Assembly (NCBI GenBank): GCA_947458745.1
Contig: CANGYQ010000001.1
Coordinates: forward strand, 62,001 to 126,000
Origin: Bryobacteraceae bacterium
GTDB taxonomy: Bacteria > Acidobacteriota > Terriglobia > Bryobacterales > Bryobacteraceae
Length of the DNA stretch: 64,000 nt
Direction: 5' to 3'
A program made the position numbers and the translations under genes. Below are positions 16,594 to 25,164 of this stretch, in pieces; within the stretch, counting starts at the first letter, position 1; every line of letters starts with the position of its first letter. The notes beneath the pieces are model-generated. The model made no database searches. It was given only the letters and a program-made list of their open reading frames with translations, and had not been told where the DNA came from.

Positions 16594-17031
16594 CTACTGT
16601 CCCGGTGGGATGCGCGCCGTGTGGCGGGAGGTGAGCTTCCAGTCCTTGCCCATCTTCACCCAAACCATCATCATGTCCAGCGGGATGGCGCCGGGGGTGC
16701 CGGGGTTGTTGGTGACGCGGGCGTGGTAGATGGCGGTGGTGCCGTGGATCTTCACCACCGGTGTGTTCTGGACGGCGAAGTGGGGCGGGGTTTTGACGAT
16801 GGCCGCGATGCATTCGGCCTTGTTTTCCACCTTGCCCAGCGAGTGGACGTAGGTGAGGTCATCGGCCAGCAGAGCCTTCAGGTCAGCTTCTTTGGCGCTC
16901 TTGGCGGCGGCATTGAACTTGGCCACGGCGTCCAGCACGGCCTTCTCATCACCGGCGGCGGCGTACGCGGTACCGGAAAGCGACACGGCGCCCAGCGCCA
17001 GCGCAACAAAAAACGAAAGGGGCGATCTCAT
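16594..17031 (-). CDS. exported NTF2-like (DUF4440) protein
   Basis: This protein is 145 residues from ATG 17031. A signal peptide (RSPLSFFVALALGAVSLSGTAYAA) is followed by an NTF2-like fold: KAVLDAVAKFNAAAKSAKEADLKALLADDLTYVHSLG and IYHARVTN. Proteins of this family bind small ligands or act as simple enzymes; no specific role can be read. The start codon lies within a hairpin, GGGGCGAT / ATCGCCCC (about 17017-17038), which could affect translation. Confidence 0.8.
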   Translation of the reverse strand: MRSPLSFFVALALGAVSLSGTAYAAAGDEKAVLDAVAKFNAAAKSAKEADLKALLADDLTYVHSLGKVENKAECIAAIVKTPPHFAVQNTPVVKIHGTTAIYHARVTNNPGTPGAIPLDMMMVWVKMGKDWKLTSRHTARIPPGQ

Positions 17032-17129
17032 CGCCCCTGATCGTATCCCAAATTTTGCGGTGCGTCGAGCACCCAAATGCTGCTTGCCCCAAGAACCGCT
17101 TGCTTGCGCGCGTGGCTCGGTAGAATCGG

Positions 17130-18023
17130 CTAAGCCGCCCGCTCCAACGCCGGCACTTCGGCGTCAATCTTCGCCACTTTCACGTTGCGGGCGATGCCCA
17201 ACTTGCCCAGGAACCAGATGCACATCCAGGTGATGTCAACTTCATACCAGGCCAACCCGTGCCGGGCCGAGGCCTGATGGGCGTGGTGGTTGTTGTGCCA
17301 GCCTTCGCCAAATGTGATCAGTGCCACCCACCAGTTGTTGCGGGAATCGTCCTTGGTGTTAAAGCGGCGGCTGCCCCACATGTGCGTGGCGGAGTTCACG
17401 GCCCAGGTGGCGTGCCAGCCGGCGACAATGCGGACAAAGGTGCACCAGAAAGCCAGCGACAGGCCGAACAGCGGATTCACCACAATCGCGCCAATGATGC
17501 CCGCGCCGATGCCGAACGCGGTCAGCGGCACCCAGTGCCAGTTGTTCAGCCAGACATAGAAGGGTTCACGCGCCAAGTCCGGAGCGTAACGCGCCGTCAC
17601 CGACGTATTGTTGTGCATCGCATCGCCTACCACCATCCAGATGATGTGCGCCCACCAGGCGCCATCGCGCGGCGAGTGCGGGTCGCCCGGCTTGTCGGAG
17701 AGCTGGTGATGGACGCGATGCGTCGCCACCCAGCTGATCGGGCCGCCCTGCAGCGTCATGGAGCCGCAGACGGCAAACAGGTAGTCCAGCCACTTCGGCA
17801 CCTTATAGGCGCGGTGGGTGTGCAAACGGTGGTAACCCATTCCGATGCCCCAGCCGATACACATCCAGTAGAGTACGGCGGTGAACAGCGCAGCGCGCAC
17901 GTCCCACAAAAAGATGACAGTGATCAGTGCCAGAATATGAAAAGCCGTGAAGGCGACGACGGTAGGCAAGTTCAGCTTGCTGTGGTCCTTGTTGGCGAAT
18001 AGGTCGGTCATAAATCCTCTCAT
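17130..18023 (-). CDS. membrane acyl-CoA/acyl-lipid (delta-9 type) fatty acid desaturase
   Basis: This 297-residue integral membrane di-iron enzyme introduces a cis double bond into fatty acyl chains. The three histidine boxes are HRLHTH (residues 65-70), HRVHH (102-106) and HNNHH (near 240). Four hydrophobic segments flank them in the usual pattern. ATG 18011, preceded by AGAGGA, is an equally good start. It is divergent from the esterase gene, with about 80 AT-richer bases between them that should hold both promoters. Confidence 0.93.
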   Translation of the reverse strand: MRGFMTDLFANKDHSKLNLPTVVAFTAFHILALITVIFLWDVRAALFTAVLYWMCIGWGIGMGYHRLHTHRAYKVPKWLDYLFAVCGSMTLQGGPISWVATHRVHHQLSDKPGDPHSPRDGAWWAHIIWMVVGDAMHNNTSVTARYAPDLAREPFYVWLNNWHWVPLTAFGIGAGIIGAIVVNPLFGLSLAFWCTFVRIVAGWHATWAVNSATHMWGSRRFNTKDDSRNNWWVALITFGEGWHNNHHAHQASARHGLAWYEVDITWMCIWFLGKLGIARNVKVAKIDAEVPALERAA

Positions 18024-18102
18024 CTGCCACGTTATCAGCTGCTTGAATGGACCCGTGTAAAAGTTGTGTAATTTTGGCTTTCCGATTGATTAGATTCAGC
18101 TT

Positions 18103-18885
18103 ATGACCTCCGGCGACGTCCGCTACCACCGCCAATTCCGCTCCTCGGCCATCCCGGACCCGCATGACGTGCTGGTCTACCTGCCGCCGGGCTACGAAGC
18201 CGACCAGCGCCGCCGCTATCCGGTTTTGTACCTGCAAGACGGCCAGAACGTGTTCGACGGCGAAACTTCGTTTATCCACGGCCAGGAATGGGGCGTCGAT
18301 GATTCAGCGGAGCACCTGATCCGGGAAGGCGAAGTGAAGCCGGTGATCATTGTGGCGGTCTACAATGCGGGACCCAACCGGATCGACGAATACACCCCCA
18401 CACGCGACCACAAAACCAAACGCGGCGGCAAGGCCTACCTCTACGGCCGGATGCTGGTGCGGGATCTGAAGCCGTTCATCGATTCGACCTACCGCACGCT
18501 GCGGGACCGCAAGCACACGGGCCTGGGCGGGTCCTCGCTGGGCGCGCTAGTGACGCTCTATCTCGGCCTGAAGCATGCGGACGTCTTCGGCAAGCTAGCC
18601 GTGATGTCGCCGTCAGTCTGGTGGGACAACCGGGCGATCGTCAAGATGGTGAACGATTTTGAAGACCTGGAGCGCCCCATGATCTGGCTAGACGTCGGCA
18701 CCCAGGAAGGCGGCGCCCCCCGCCGCACCCTGTCGGATACTCGGCAGTTGCGCGATGCTCTGGTGGCGCAAGGCTGGCACCTCGGCACCAACCTGGGCTA
18801 CTACGAAGCCATCGGCGCCGACCACTCCGAGCGCAGCTGGGCCCGGCGCGTGCCGACGATGCTGAAGTTCTTGTTTGGGAAGTAG
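18103..18885 (+). CDS. esterase D-type alpha/beta hydrolase
   Basis: This 260-residue hydrolase belongs to the esterase D/IroE/feruloyl-esterase-like group (COG2819 type). The N-terminal strand region is DVLVYLPPGYEADQRRRYPVLYLQDGQNVFD, the oxyanion/nucleophile elbow is GLGGSSLGALVTLY with the serine near residue 145, and the C-terminal histidine is in IGADHSERSW. No signal peptide is seen, so it is presumably cytosolic. Its ester substrate is unknown. Confidence 0.88.
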   Translation: MTSGDVRYHRQFRSSAIPDPHDVLVYLPPGYEADQRRRYPVLYLQDGQNVFDGETSFIHGQEWGVDDSAEHLIREGEVKPVIIVAVYNAGPNRIDEYTPTRDHKTKRGGKAYLYGRMLVRDLKPFIDSTYRTLRDRKHTGLGGSSLGALVTLYLGLKHADVFGKLAVMSPSVWWDNRAIVKMVNDFEDLERPMIWLDVGTQEGGAPRRTLSDTRQLRDALVAQGWHLGTNLGYYEAIGADHSERSWARRVPTMLKFLFGK

Positions 18886-18922
18886 GGGGAAAGGCGATGG
18901 GGCCGCTATCGTGCGGCTGCCG

Positions 18923-19144
18923 TTACAGCAAGTCACCCAGCTGTTGAGGTTTGAGGCCGCAGTCATCCAGAATCTTCCGCAACAGGCCCAAACCCAACGT
19001 ACGGGTGCGCAGCGGAACCACGGTTGCGCGGCCATCCGGATGCCGCAGAAAGCAGTGGCTACCCCGGATGCGTTCGATGAGAAAGCCCGCCCTTTCCAAG
19101 GCCTTGACGAGTTCTTTTCCCGTCGGGCGCGGGAGCGTGCTCAT
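18923..19144 (-). CDS. HicA-type mRNA interferase toxin
   Basis: This protein is 73 residues from ATG 19144, which overlaps the HicB stop (ATGA). The HicA core is TGKELVKALERAGFLIERIRGSHCFLRHPDGRATVVPLRTRTLG, with the catalytic GSH histidine. It is the second HicBA module of the window, with little residue identity to the first. Confidence 0.88.
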   Translation of the reverse strand: MSTLPRPTGKELVKALERAGFLIERIRGSHCFLRHPDGRATVVPLRTRTLGLGLLRKILDDCGLKPQQLGDLL

Positions 19145-19356
19145 GCCGCAATGGTCACTCTCTGAATACCCACAAACTCCAAGCTGGCGGGTGGCTGGCC
19201 TTCCACTTCCAGGCAAAGGTGAATGGCTTCGCGGATCTCTACCATCAGTTCATCCAGTGACGCAGCATCCGTGTGGCACCCCGGCAACTGGGGCACGGAG
19301 GCCACATAGAGCCCCTCTTCGTCGCGCTCGATCACGACATCAAACTGACGCACCAT
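19141..19356 (-). CDS. HicB-type antitoxin (short form)
   Basis: This 71-residue HicB fold opens with QFDVVIERDEEGLYVASVPQLPGC, followed by ASLDELMVEIREAIHLCLEV. It is first in the operon, with hicA overlapping by four bases. A small inverted repeat, GCTAG-T-CTAGC (19361-19371), lies just upstream and could be the operator. Confidence 0.86.
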   Translation of the reverse strand: MVRQFDVVIERDEEGLYVASVPQLPGCHTDAASLDELMVEIREAIHLCLEVEGQPPASLEFVGIQRVTIAA

Positions 19357-19443
19357 ACTTGCTAGTCTAGCCCCTAGCGGAGCGGCGTGCGGTTTACGAC
19401 GCCCGCCGCTTGGTCATCAATTCGCGCCAAACACGGACAGCCA

Positions 19444-19674
19444 ATGAATAACCCCTCCAACGACGACGAGATTCCGGCGGAAATAGACTTCAGCCAAGCC
19501 AAACGCCGCGCCCACCATATCCCGGATCAGGCCGCCACTTTTATGCCCACTTCGATTGAACGAAGTGTGGGGGAGTATTTTTCCGACAAGGCCGAACGCC
19601 GGGGTATTGGGCTTTCAGAGCTTCTCACAGACGTACTAAGGCGCGAGATCAAGATCAATGAGGCGTTGAAATAA
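19444..19674 (+). CDS. small antitoxin-like protein (BrnA/RHH-like)
   Basis: This protein is 76 residues from ATG 19444. The acidic N-terminus (NDDEIPAEIDFSQAKRRAHHI) and the C-terminal SIERSVGEYFSDKAERRGIGLSELLTDVLRREI resemble ribbon-helix-helix antitoxins of the BrnA kind. No partner toxin gene is adjacent, so it is a candidate orphan. The family assignment is tentative. Confidence 0.6.
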   Translation: MNNPSNDDEIPAEIDFSQAKRRAHHIPDQAATFMPTSIERSVGEYFSDKAERRGIGLSELLTDVLRREIKINEALK

Positions 19675-19703
19675 GGCTTGGAGCGGCGTCCGCTCCGGCA
19701 ACG

Positions 19704-20672
19704 TTACTTGCCTTCCGACTTTGGTTTCCACTCCCGGGCCATTCGCTGTGCCTCCGCGATCTGTTCTCGTGTCATCGTCTTCGCCAGCAAGTCTCGCACC
19801 TCGGCAGAGCCTGGGTTGCCTTGCGATGCCGCTAAGTTGAACCACATGTGTGCAGCGACGAAGTCCTGCGCCACACCACGGCCCTTGTAATAACTCTCAC
19901 CGAGACCAATTAGACCGCCATGATCGCCCTGATCCGCCGCCCTGCGAAACCAGCGGACCGCCTCAGCATAGTCCTGGGGCACACCTTTGCCGCTGGCGTA
20001 CATAAACCCGAGGGCGGACTGAGCCGAAGCGACACTCTGATCCGCCGCTCTGCGGTACCAGCGGGCCGCCTCCGCGTAGTCCTGAGGTAGGGATTCACCC
20101 CTTTCGTAGTTGTGGGCGAGGGCTGACTGGGCGTGGGCTATGCCTTGATCTGCCGCTTTGCGGTACCAGCGGAGGGCCTCCGCAAAGTCCGCGGGGACGC
20201 CCAGACCTCCGGCATACGAGACGCCGAGACTGTCCTGTGCCTTCGCATTGCCCTGCTCAGCTGCCTTGCGAATCCAGCGGGTTGCTTGAGTGTGGTCTTG
20301 AGGTACTCCAATGCCGTATCGGTAGATCTCTCCAAGTTGCATCTGTGCGGTGGCATCACCTCCGTCGGCCGCCCTGCGGAACCAGAATAGGGCCTTAGCC
20401 TCATCTTTCTCTACTCCGAAGCCGAGTGAGTAATACAGGCCAAGGGCATTCTGGGCTCCCGAGTCGCCTTGGTCTGCCGCCTTGCGGTACCAGCGCGCCG
20501 CTTCGGCGAAGTCAACGGGTACGACCTCACCTATTCCATAAAGCGCACCCAGTATCCGTTGGGCTTTCGCATCGCCTCGCTCCGCCGCAGCCCGGGTGTC
20601 TTGCAAACTTTGCGCGATGCTACATGTGCCCAGTAACGCCACGCACAGGCTGACAGCAGTAAGAAGTCTCAT
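19704..20672 (-). CDS. exported SEL1-like repeat (TPR-type) protein
   Basis: This 322-residue protein has a signal peptide (MRLLTAVSLCVALLGTCSIAQ) and then seven consecutive 36-residue SEL1 repeats (about residues 35-286). Each follows A-x-A-Q-x-x-L-G-x-x-Y-x-x-G-x-G-V-x-x-D, then A-x-x-W-x-R-x-A-A-D-Q-G. The repeats are also visible as 108-bp DNA periodicity. Such solenoids bind partner proteins, often in envelope stress or regulation. The C-terminal tail, TMTREQIAEAQRMAREWKPK, is typical. It is a protein scaffold; the partner is unknown. Confidence 0.9.
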   Translation of the reverse strand: MRLLTAVSLCVALLGTCSIAQSLQDTRAAAERGDAKAQRILGALYGIGEVVPVDFAEAARWYRKAADQGDSGAQNALGLYYSLGFGVEKDEAKALFWFRRAADGGDATAQMQLGEIYRYGIGVPQDHTQATRWIRKAAEQGNAKAQDSLGVSYAGGLGVPADFAEALRWYRKAADQGIAHAQSALAHNYERGESLPQDYAEAARWYRRAADQSVASAQSALGFMYASGKGVPQDYAEAVRWFRRAADQGDHGGLIGLGESYYKGRGVAQDFVAAHMWFNLAASQGNPGSAEVRDLLAKTMTREQIAEAQRMAREWKPKSEGK

Positions 20673-20708
20673 GTGCCCTCACCCGAGATGTTACCGCACC
20701 AGCAGGCC

Positions 20709-20918
20709 TTAGCCGTTCTCCTGCTCCTCGAAGCGCCGAATGACGGCGGCGCTGGCCTCCGCCATATCCTCGTCCGACCACTGGTCAGACCAATCGACCG
20801 TGCGTCCACCAGCAAGGCCGGCCAACTGGCGGGCCCAGTCGAGCACCCTTCCGGCTTCTGCTGGCGGGAGGGCACGAACGACTGTGATCAAGGATTCTTC
20901 CTGCGCGCTCAGGACCAT
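20709..20918 (-). CDS. small acidic antitoxin-like protein (DUF2281-like)
   Basis: This 69-residue protein (EESLITVVRALPPAEAGRVLDWARQLAG, then DWSDQWSDEDMAEASAAVIRRFEEQE) has the layout of small antitoxins encoded before PIN or MazF toxins. Here it lies 40 bases downstream of a MazF-like gene on the same strand, the reverse of the usual order, and no toxin follows it. It is probably an orphan; confidence in function is low. Confidence 0.6.
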   Translation of the reverse strand: MVLSAQEESLITVVRALPPAEAGRVLDWARQLAGLAGGRTVDWSDQWSDEDMAEASAAVIRRFEEQENG

Positions 20919-20958
20919 GGCTCCAGCTTACCTTTCTCGATGAGATGAGCCAGCCGCC

Positions 20959-21285
20959 TCACTTCGGGCAGAAAATTCGGCAGAGGAGGTTCAAGACAGC
21001 TTCATGGTCCGTATCGGAGCACCTGCCCAAGCGGCGCGCGATATCCACTTTGGCCAACACGCTCAGTTTGTGAACCCGCACGGTGGACGGCACATTCAGG
21101 CCCGCCGCTGGCCAATCAGTCAGGGCCAAATCAAATTCCGAAGCTCTCGCTTGTGAGGTGATGGGCGCGGCGATGAAATCGTCGTCACCGGGGTCGAGCA
21201 AGACCAGCGCGGGCCGGACCTTTGAACCCGGCGACTGATGAAACTGCATCCGGATCAAGACGACTTCAGCGGTTTCGAGCTTCAT
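20959..21285 (-). CDS. PemK/MazF-type endoribonuclease toxin
   Basis: This 108-residue protein has the MazF fold: the N-terminal EVVLIRM beta strand, SKVRPALVLLD with the RPA catalytic loop, IAAPITSQ, and PSTVRVHKLSVLAKVDIARRLG. These are the family's conserved blocks. It should cleave mRNA at short sequence motifs. It overlaps the upstream antitoxin gene by 20 bases. Confidence 0.85.
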   Translation of the reverse strand: MKLETAEVVLIRMQFHQSPGSKVRPALVLLDPGDDDFIAAPITSQARASEFDLALTDWPAAGLNVPSTVRVHKLSVLAKVDIARRLGRCSDTDHEAVLNLLCRIFCPK

Positions 21286-21496
21286 GCATCAGTTGCTCGT
21301 AGACAACATCCTCGGCTGAGTACGACTCTTCGAATCGCAGGCGGCCAGTGGAACGCCACGCTTCATCCGCGGCGACGGCTTCCCACATCACGACCACCCG
21401 AAGTTGCTGGCCCGCCGGAACATCGCCTTGGCATTCGGCGGGAAGGGCGATCTTTCCTTCGTCAGTGAGGATGGTGTCGAATTCCACAGCTCTCAT
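21266..21496 (-). CDS. MazE/AbrB-like antitoxin for the adjacent MazF-type toxin
   Basis: This protein is 76 residues from ATG 21496, preceded by GAGGAG; the frame extends to 21661 but enters the next gene's promoter. DTILTDEGKIALPAECQGDVPAGQQLRVVVMWE resembles a swapped-hairpin AbrB DNA-binding domain. The acidic C-terminus (SYSAEDVVYEQLMHEARNR) would wrap the toxin. It is translated first, with the toxin overlapping. Confidence 0.75.
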   Translation of the reverse strand: MRAVEFDTILTDEGKIALPAECQGDVPAGQQLRVVVMWEAVAADEAWRSTGRLRFEESYSAEDVVYEQLMHEARNR

Positions 21497-21592
21497 CGGT
21501 GGGCTCCTCTGGCCATCATCACACAGGCCACCCCTTTCCCCAAAAGCGGCGATACAATCAGAGTCAGCTTTACCGTAGATTAGGAGTCCTTC

Positions 21593-22972
21593 ATGTTTCG
21601 TCTGGATGCTGACAAGACCGTCGAGTTTTGTGATGGCTACCGCCGTCGTGATTTTCTGCATGCTGGAACGCTGTCGACGTTGGGCCTAGGCCTGACCGGC
21701 ATGATGGGCCTAAAGGCTCAAGGGGCGGTCGACACTTCGAAGGAAGACGTCAACTGCATCTTGCTGATGCTGGTGGGCGGGCCGTCGCAGTTGGACACGT
21801 GGGACATGAAGCCCAACGCGCCGATTGAGATCCGCGGGCCGTACAAGCCGATCAAGACCAACGTCGCGGGCATTGAAATCTCCGAGAACTTTCCGCGCAT
21901 GGCCAAGCATGCGGACAAGTATTCGATTGTGCGCTCGCTGAATCACACTGCCGCCGCGGTGCATGACACCGGCCACCAGATGATGCAGACCGGGCGCCTG
22001 TTCCAGGGCGGCGTCGAGCATCCGCATTTTGGCTGCGTGCTGGGCAAGCTGAAAGGGCCCAAGGGCGATGTGCCGCCGCACGTGCTGCTGCCGCGGCCGA
22101 TCGGCAATACGGGTGGCAACATGCCGCACGGGCAGAACGCCGGGTATCTGGGCAAGACGTTTGATCCGTTTGTGTTGAACAGTGACCCCAGTGACCCCAA
22201 CTTCCGCGTGCCCGACATGCTGCCGCCGGACTACTTGTCCGCCCTGCGTGTCGACCGGCGCAAGAATTGGCGCGAGATGGTGGACCGCAGCGTGTCCAAG
22301 TTTGAGACGTCGTCCGATGCGCGGCTGCTCGACTCAACGTTCCATCAGGCTTACACGCTGATGTCGTCGCAGAAGGCTCGCGAGGCGTTTGAGCTGCACC
22401 GGGAGCCCGAGAAGATTCGCGAAAAGTACGGCCTGAATCGCTTTGGCCAAAGCTGTCTGCTGGCTCGGCGCATGATCGAGGCGGGTGTGCGCTTTGTCAC
22501 GATCAACATGTTTGAGACGGTGTTTGACGAGATCACCTGGGACATCCATGGCTCGCGGCCGTTCTCGCCCATCTCCTGCTATCGCGACCTGGTGGGCCCG
22601 ATGTTCGACATGGCGTATTCGTCGTTGCTCGAAGAGCTGGCCGAACGCGGGCTCTACAAGAACACGATGGTGGTGGGCTTGGGCGAGTTTGGCCGCACGC
22701 CGAAAGTGAACCCGGCGGGTGGACGCGATCACTGGCCGCAATGCTGGTCGATCCTGATGGGTGGTGGACCGCTGAAGGGCGGCACGATTGTTGGTGCTTC
22801 CGACGAGATCGGCGCGATGCCCAAGGACCGCCCGACGACGCCCATGGAAGTGGCAGCGACGATCTACAAGGGGCTGGGCATCGATATTCATCATGAGTTA
22901 CCCGGCGCGCAAGGGCGGCCGATCCCGATTGTTGACCGTGGCGTGGAACCGATCAAGGAGCTGTTCGCCTAA
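21593..22972 (+). CDS. DUF1501 domain protein (Tat-exported, sulfatase-like fold)
   Basis: This 459-residue protein has a twin-arginine-type N-terminus, GYRRRDFLHAGTLSTLGLGLTG (residues 17-38). DUF1501 fills the rest: LLMLVGGPSQLDTWDMKP, ARRMIEAGVRFVTINM, NTMVVGLGEFGRTPKVN and GRDHWPQCWSILMGGG, a pattern related to alkaline phosphatase/sulfatase folds. The function is not established; these genes almost always pair with DUF1549/DUF1553 cytochrome proteins, as here. The stop TAA shares a base with the next ATG, so translation is coupled. It heads a four-gene operon to 28692. Confidence 0.9.
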   Translation: MFRLDADKTVEFCDGYRRRDFLHAGTLSTLGLGLTGMMGLKAQGAVDTSKEDVNCILLMLVGGPSQLDTWDMKPNAPIEIRGPYKPIKTNVAGIEISENFPRMAKHADKYSIVRSLNHTAAAVHDTGHQMMQTGRLFQGGVEHPHFGCVLGKLKGPKGDVPPHVLLPRPIGNTGGNMPHGQNAGYLGKTFDPFVLNSDPSDPNFRVPDMLPPDYLSALRVDRRKNWREMVDRSVSKFETSSDARLLDSTFHQAYTLMSSQKAREAFELHREPEKIREKYGLNRFGQSCLLARRMIEAGVRFVTINMFETVFDEITWDIHGSRPFSPISCYRDLVGPMFDMAYSSLLEELAERGLYKNTMVVGLGEFGRTPKVNPAGGRDHWPQCWSILMGGGPLKGGTIVGASDEIGAMPKDRPTTPMEVAATIYKGLGIDIHHELPGAQGRPIPIVDRGVEPIKELFA

Positions 22973-25164
22973 TGCTGACCACGTTGCTGCTGCTCTCGAC
23001 CTTAGCCGCCGATGGCCCGATCCAGAAGCCCGCCACCGGCTGGAACTTTCGCCAGCATGTGATTCCGGTGTTCACCAAGATGGGCTGCAATCAGGGCGCC
23101 TGCCACGGAGCATTGGCGGGCAAGGGCGGATTCAAGTTGACCCTGCGCGGCTATGACCCGGAAGTGGACTACGACGTAATGACGCGCCAAGCGCTGGGAC
23201 GCCGCGTGTCGTTGGCCGATCCGGCTGCGAGCCTCATTTTGCAGAAGGCCACCTTTGCGATTCCACATGGTGGCGGCAAGCGCTTCACGAAAGATTCGCT
23301 CGAGTACAAGGTGATCTCGGAATGGATCACCGATGGGGCCGCGCCGCCGTCTGAGAAGGACAAGGAAGTGGTTTCGCTGCAAGTGACACCGGCTACGGCC
23401 ACACTGAAGATCGGCGATGAACAGCAACTGAACGTGATCGCCAAGTACGCGGATGGCTCCACCATGGACGTCACGCGGTGGACCAAGTACACCTCCACCG
23501 ACGAAGGCGTGGCCACGGTGGATGACACGACCGGCAAGGTGAAGATGAATGGTTCGGGCGAAGCGGCGATCACGCTGTGGTACTCCTCGCGCGTGCTTTA
23601 TGCTCGGCTCTCCGTGCCGTTCCCCAACCAGACCACAGCTGATTCCTATGCCGGGTTTACGGTGAAGAGCTTCATTGATGAGCTGGCGCAGAAGAAGTGG
23701 AAGCAACTGAATCTGGCTCCGTCCAAGGTGGCCGACGATGCGACCTTTATCCGTCGCGCGTTCCTCGATTCAACCGGCACGCTTCCCTCCGCCGAAGAGG
23801 TGGAGCAGTTCTTGACCGACAAGGCCGCCGACAAGCGGGCGAAGCTGATCGAAGGGTTGCTCGACCGCGAGGAGTACGTCGACTACTGGGCGTACAAATG
23901 GTCCGACCTGATGCTGGTGTCCAGCCGCAAGCTGAACTCGACCGCGATGTGGGACTTCTACAACTGGATCCGCGAAAGCGTCCGCCAGAACAAGCACTGG
24001 GATCAATTTGCCCGGGACATCTTTACGTCCACCGGTAGCACTCGCGATCAAGGCGCGCTGAACTACTTTGTGCTGCACAAGGACCCGATTTTGCTGTCCG
24101 AGAACGCCACGCAAGCGTTCCTGGGCCAGCGCCTAACGTGCGCGCGCTGCCACAACCATCCGATGGAGAAGTGGACGCAGACGCAGTACTACCAGATGGC
24201 GAATTTGTTCTCGCGCGTGGGCATCAAGAATGGCGCGACGGCGGCGGAGAACGTGGTGTTCGCGAAGTTGCAGGGCGATGTCAATCACCCGCGGCTGCTG
24301 AAGCCGATGCGTCCGGCGCCGCTGGATGGTGAGGCGCTGGCGCTGAATGACACGCGGGACCGGCGCGCCCACTTTGCGGCGTGGCTGACGTCGCCGAATA
24401 ACCCCTACTTTGCCCGCAGCTTCGTCAATCGAGTGTGGGGCAACTTCATGGGTCGCGGCTTGATTGACCCGATCGATGATGTCCGCGCCACCAACCCGGC
24501 GTCGAACGAAGAGCTGCTGTCGGCCCTGACGGCGGATTTCATCAAAAACGGTTTCGATCAGAAACGTTTAATCCGCCAGATCATGAACTCCAGCCTCTAC
24601 CAGCTGTCGTCAGAGTCGAACGCCACCAATCAGAGCGACAACAAATACTACTCGCGCTACATCATCAAACGCCTGCCGGCAGAAGTGATGCTGGATGCAA
24701 TGAGCCAAGTAACGGGCGTGCCGACGGCGTTTGCCGGGATGCCTGCTGGAACGCGGGCGATGCAGTTGCCGGATGTGCGGGTGCAGTCGCAGTTCCTGGA
24801 TGTCTTTGGCCGCCCGGCGCGGGTGATCTGCGATGCGGGTGAACGGTCCAGCGATCCTTCCATTGCCCAGGCGCTGCATGTCATCAATGGCGACACGCTG
24901 AACAAGAAGCTCTCGCAGCCAGACGGCGTGGTGGCCTTGTTCCAAAAGTTGGGGCTGTCCGATGCGCGCATGGTGGACCAGCTCTACTTGTCTGCTTACT
25001 CACGCTTCCCCACCGACGATGAACGCTCGACCATTCTCGGCAATCTCGGCCAGGCGCGCCTGGCAAAGGCTTCGCCCGAAGCGGTGAAGGACGCGCGTCG
25101 GCAGGCGGTGGAAGACATGGCCTGGGCGCTGCTGACCTCGAAGGAATTTCTGTTTAACCACTAA
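22972..25164 (+). CDS. DUF1549/DUF1553 protein with cytochrome-like and bacterial Ig-like domains
   Basis: This 730-residue exported protein has, in order: a short signal peptide; a heme-type segment with MGCNQGACHGALAGKGGFKL, that is C-x4-C-H instead of the standard CxxCH; a BIG2-like Ig domain (about residues 130-220, VSLQVTPATATLKIGDEQQLNVIAKYADGS); DUF1549 (about 235-430, ending at a second cysteine cluster CARCHNHPMEKWTQ); and DUF1553 (about 455-720, starting ARSFVNRVWGNFMGRGLIDP). The family is abundant in Planctomycetes and Acidobacteria, probably in envelope redox or polymer degradation, but unproven. It is coupled to the DUF1501 and cytochrome-WD40 genes by one-base overlaps. Confidence 0.9.
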   Translation: MLTTLLLLSTLAADGPIQKPATGWNFRQHVIPVFTKMGCNQGACHGALAGKGGFKLTLRGYDPEVDYDVMTRQALGRRVSLADPAASLILQKATFAIPHGGGKRFTKDSLEYKVISEWITDGAAPPSEKDKEVVSLQVTPATATLKIGDEQQLNVIAKYADGSTMDVTRWTKYTSTDEGVATVDDTTGKVKMNGSGEAAITLWYSSRVLYARLSVPFPNQTTADSYAGFTVKSFIDELAQKKWKQLNLAPSKVADDATFIRRAFLDSTGTLPSAEEVEQFLTDKAADKRAKLIEGLLDREEYVDYWAYKWSDLMLVSSRKLNSTAMWDFYNWIRESVRQNKHWDQFARDIFTSTGSTRDQGALNYFVLHKDPILLSENATQAFLGQRLTCARCHNHPMEKWTQTQYYQMANLFSRVGIKNGATAAENVVFAKLQGDVNHPRLLKPMRPAPLDGEALALNDTRDRRAHFAAWLTSPNNPYFARSFVNRVWGNFMGRGLIDPIDDVRATNPASNEELLSALTADFIKNGFDQKRLIRQIMNSSLYQLSSESNATNQSDNKYYSRYIIKRLPAEVMLDAMSQVTGVPTAFAGMPAGTRAMQLPDVRVQSQFLDVFGRPARVICDAGERSSDPSIAQALHVINGDTLNKKLSQPDGVVALFQKLGLSDARMVDQLYLSAYSRFPTDDERSTILGNLGQARLAKASPEAVKDARRQAVEDMAWALLTSKEFLFNH

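Noticed and set aside
19704-20672. 108-bp periodic DNA repeats as a CRISPR-like or satellite array
   Set aside because: The periodicity is fully explained by seven 36-residue SEL1 repeats in a coding frame.
20919-20958. Short frame (MRRLAHLIEKGKLEPWS) between the MazF-like gene and the 69-residue protein
   Set aside because: At 17 codons with no supporting ribosome-binding site or family, it may be a chance frame.
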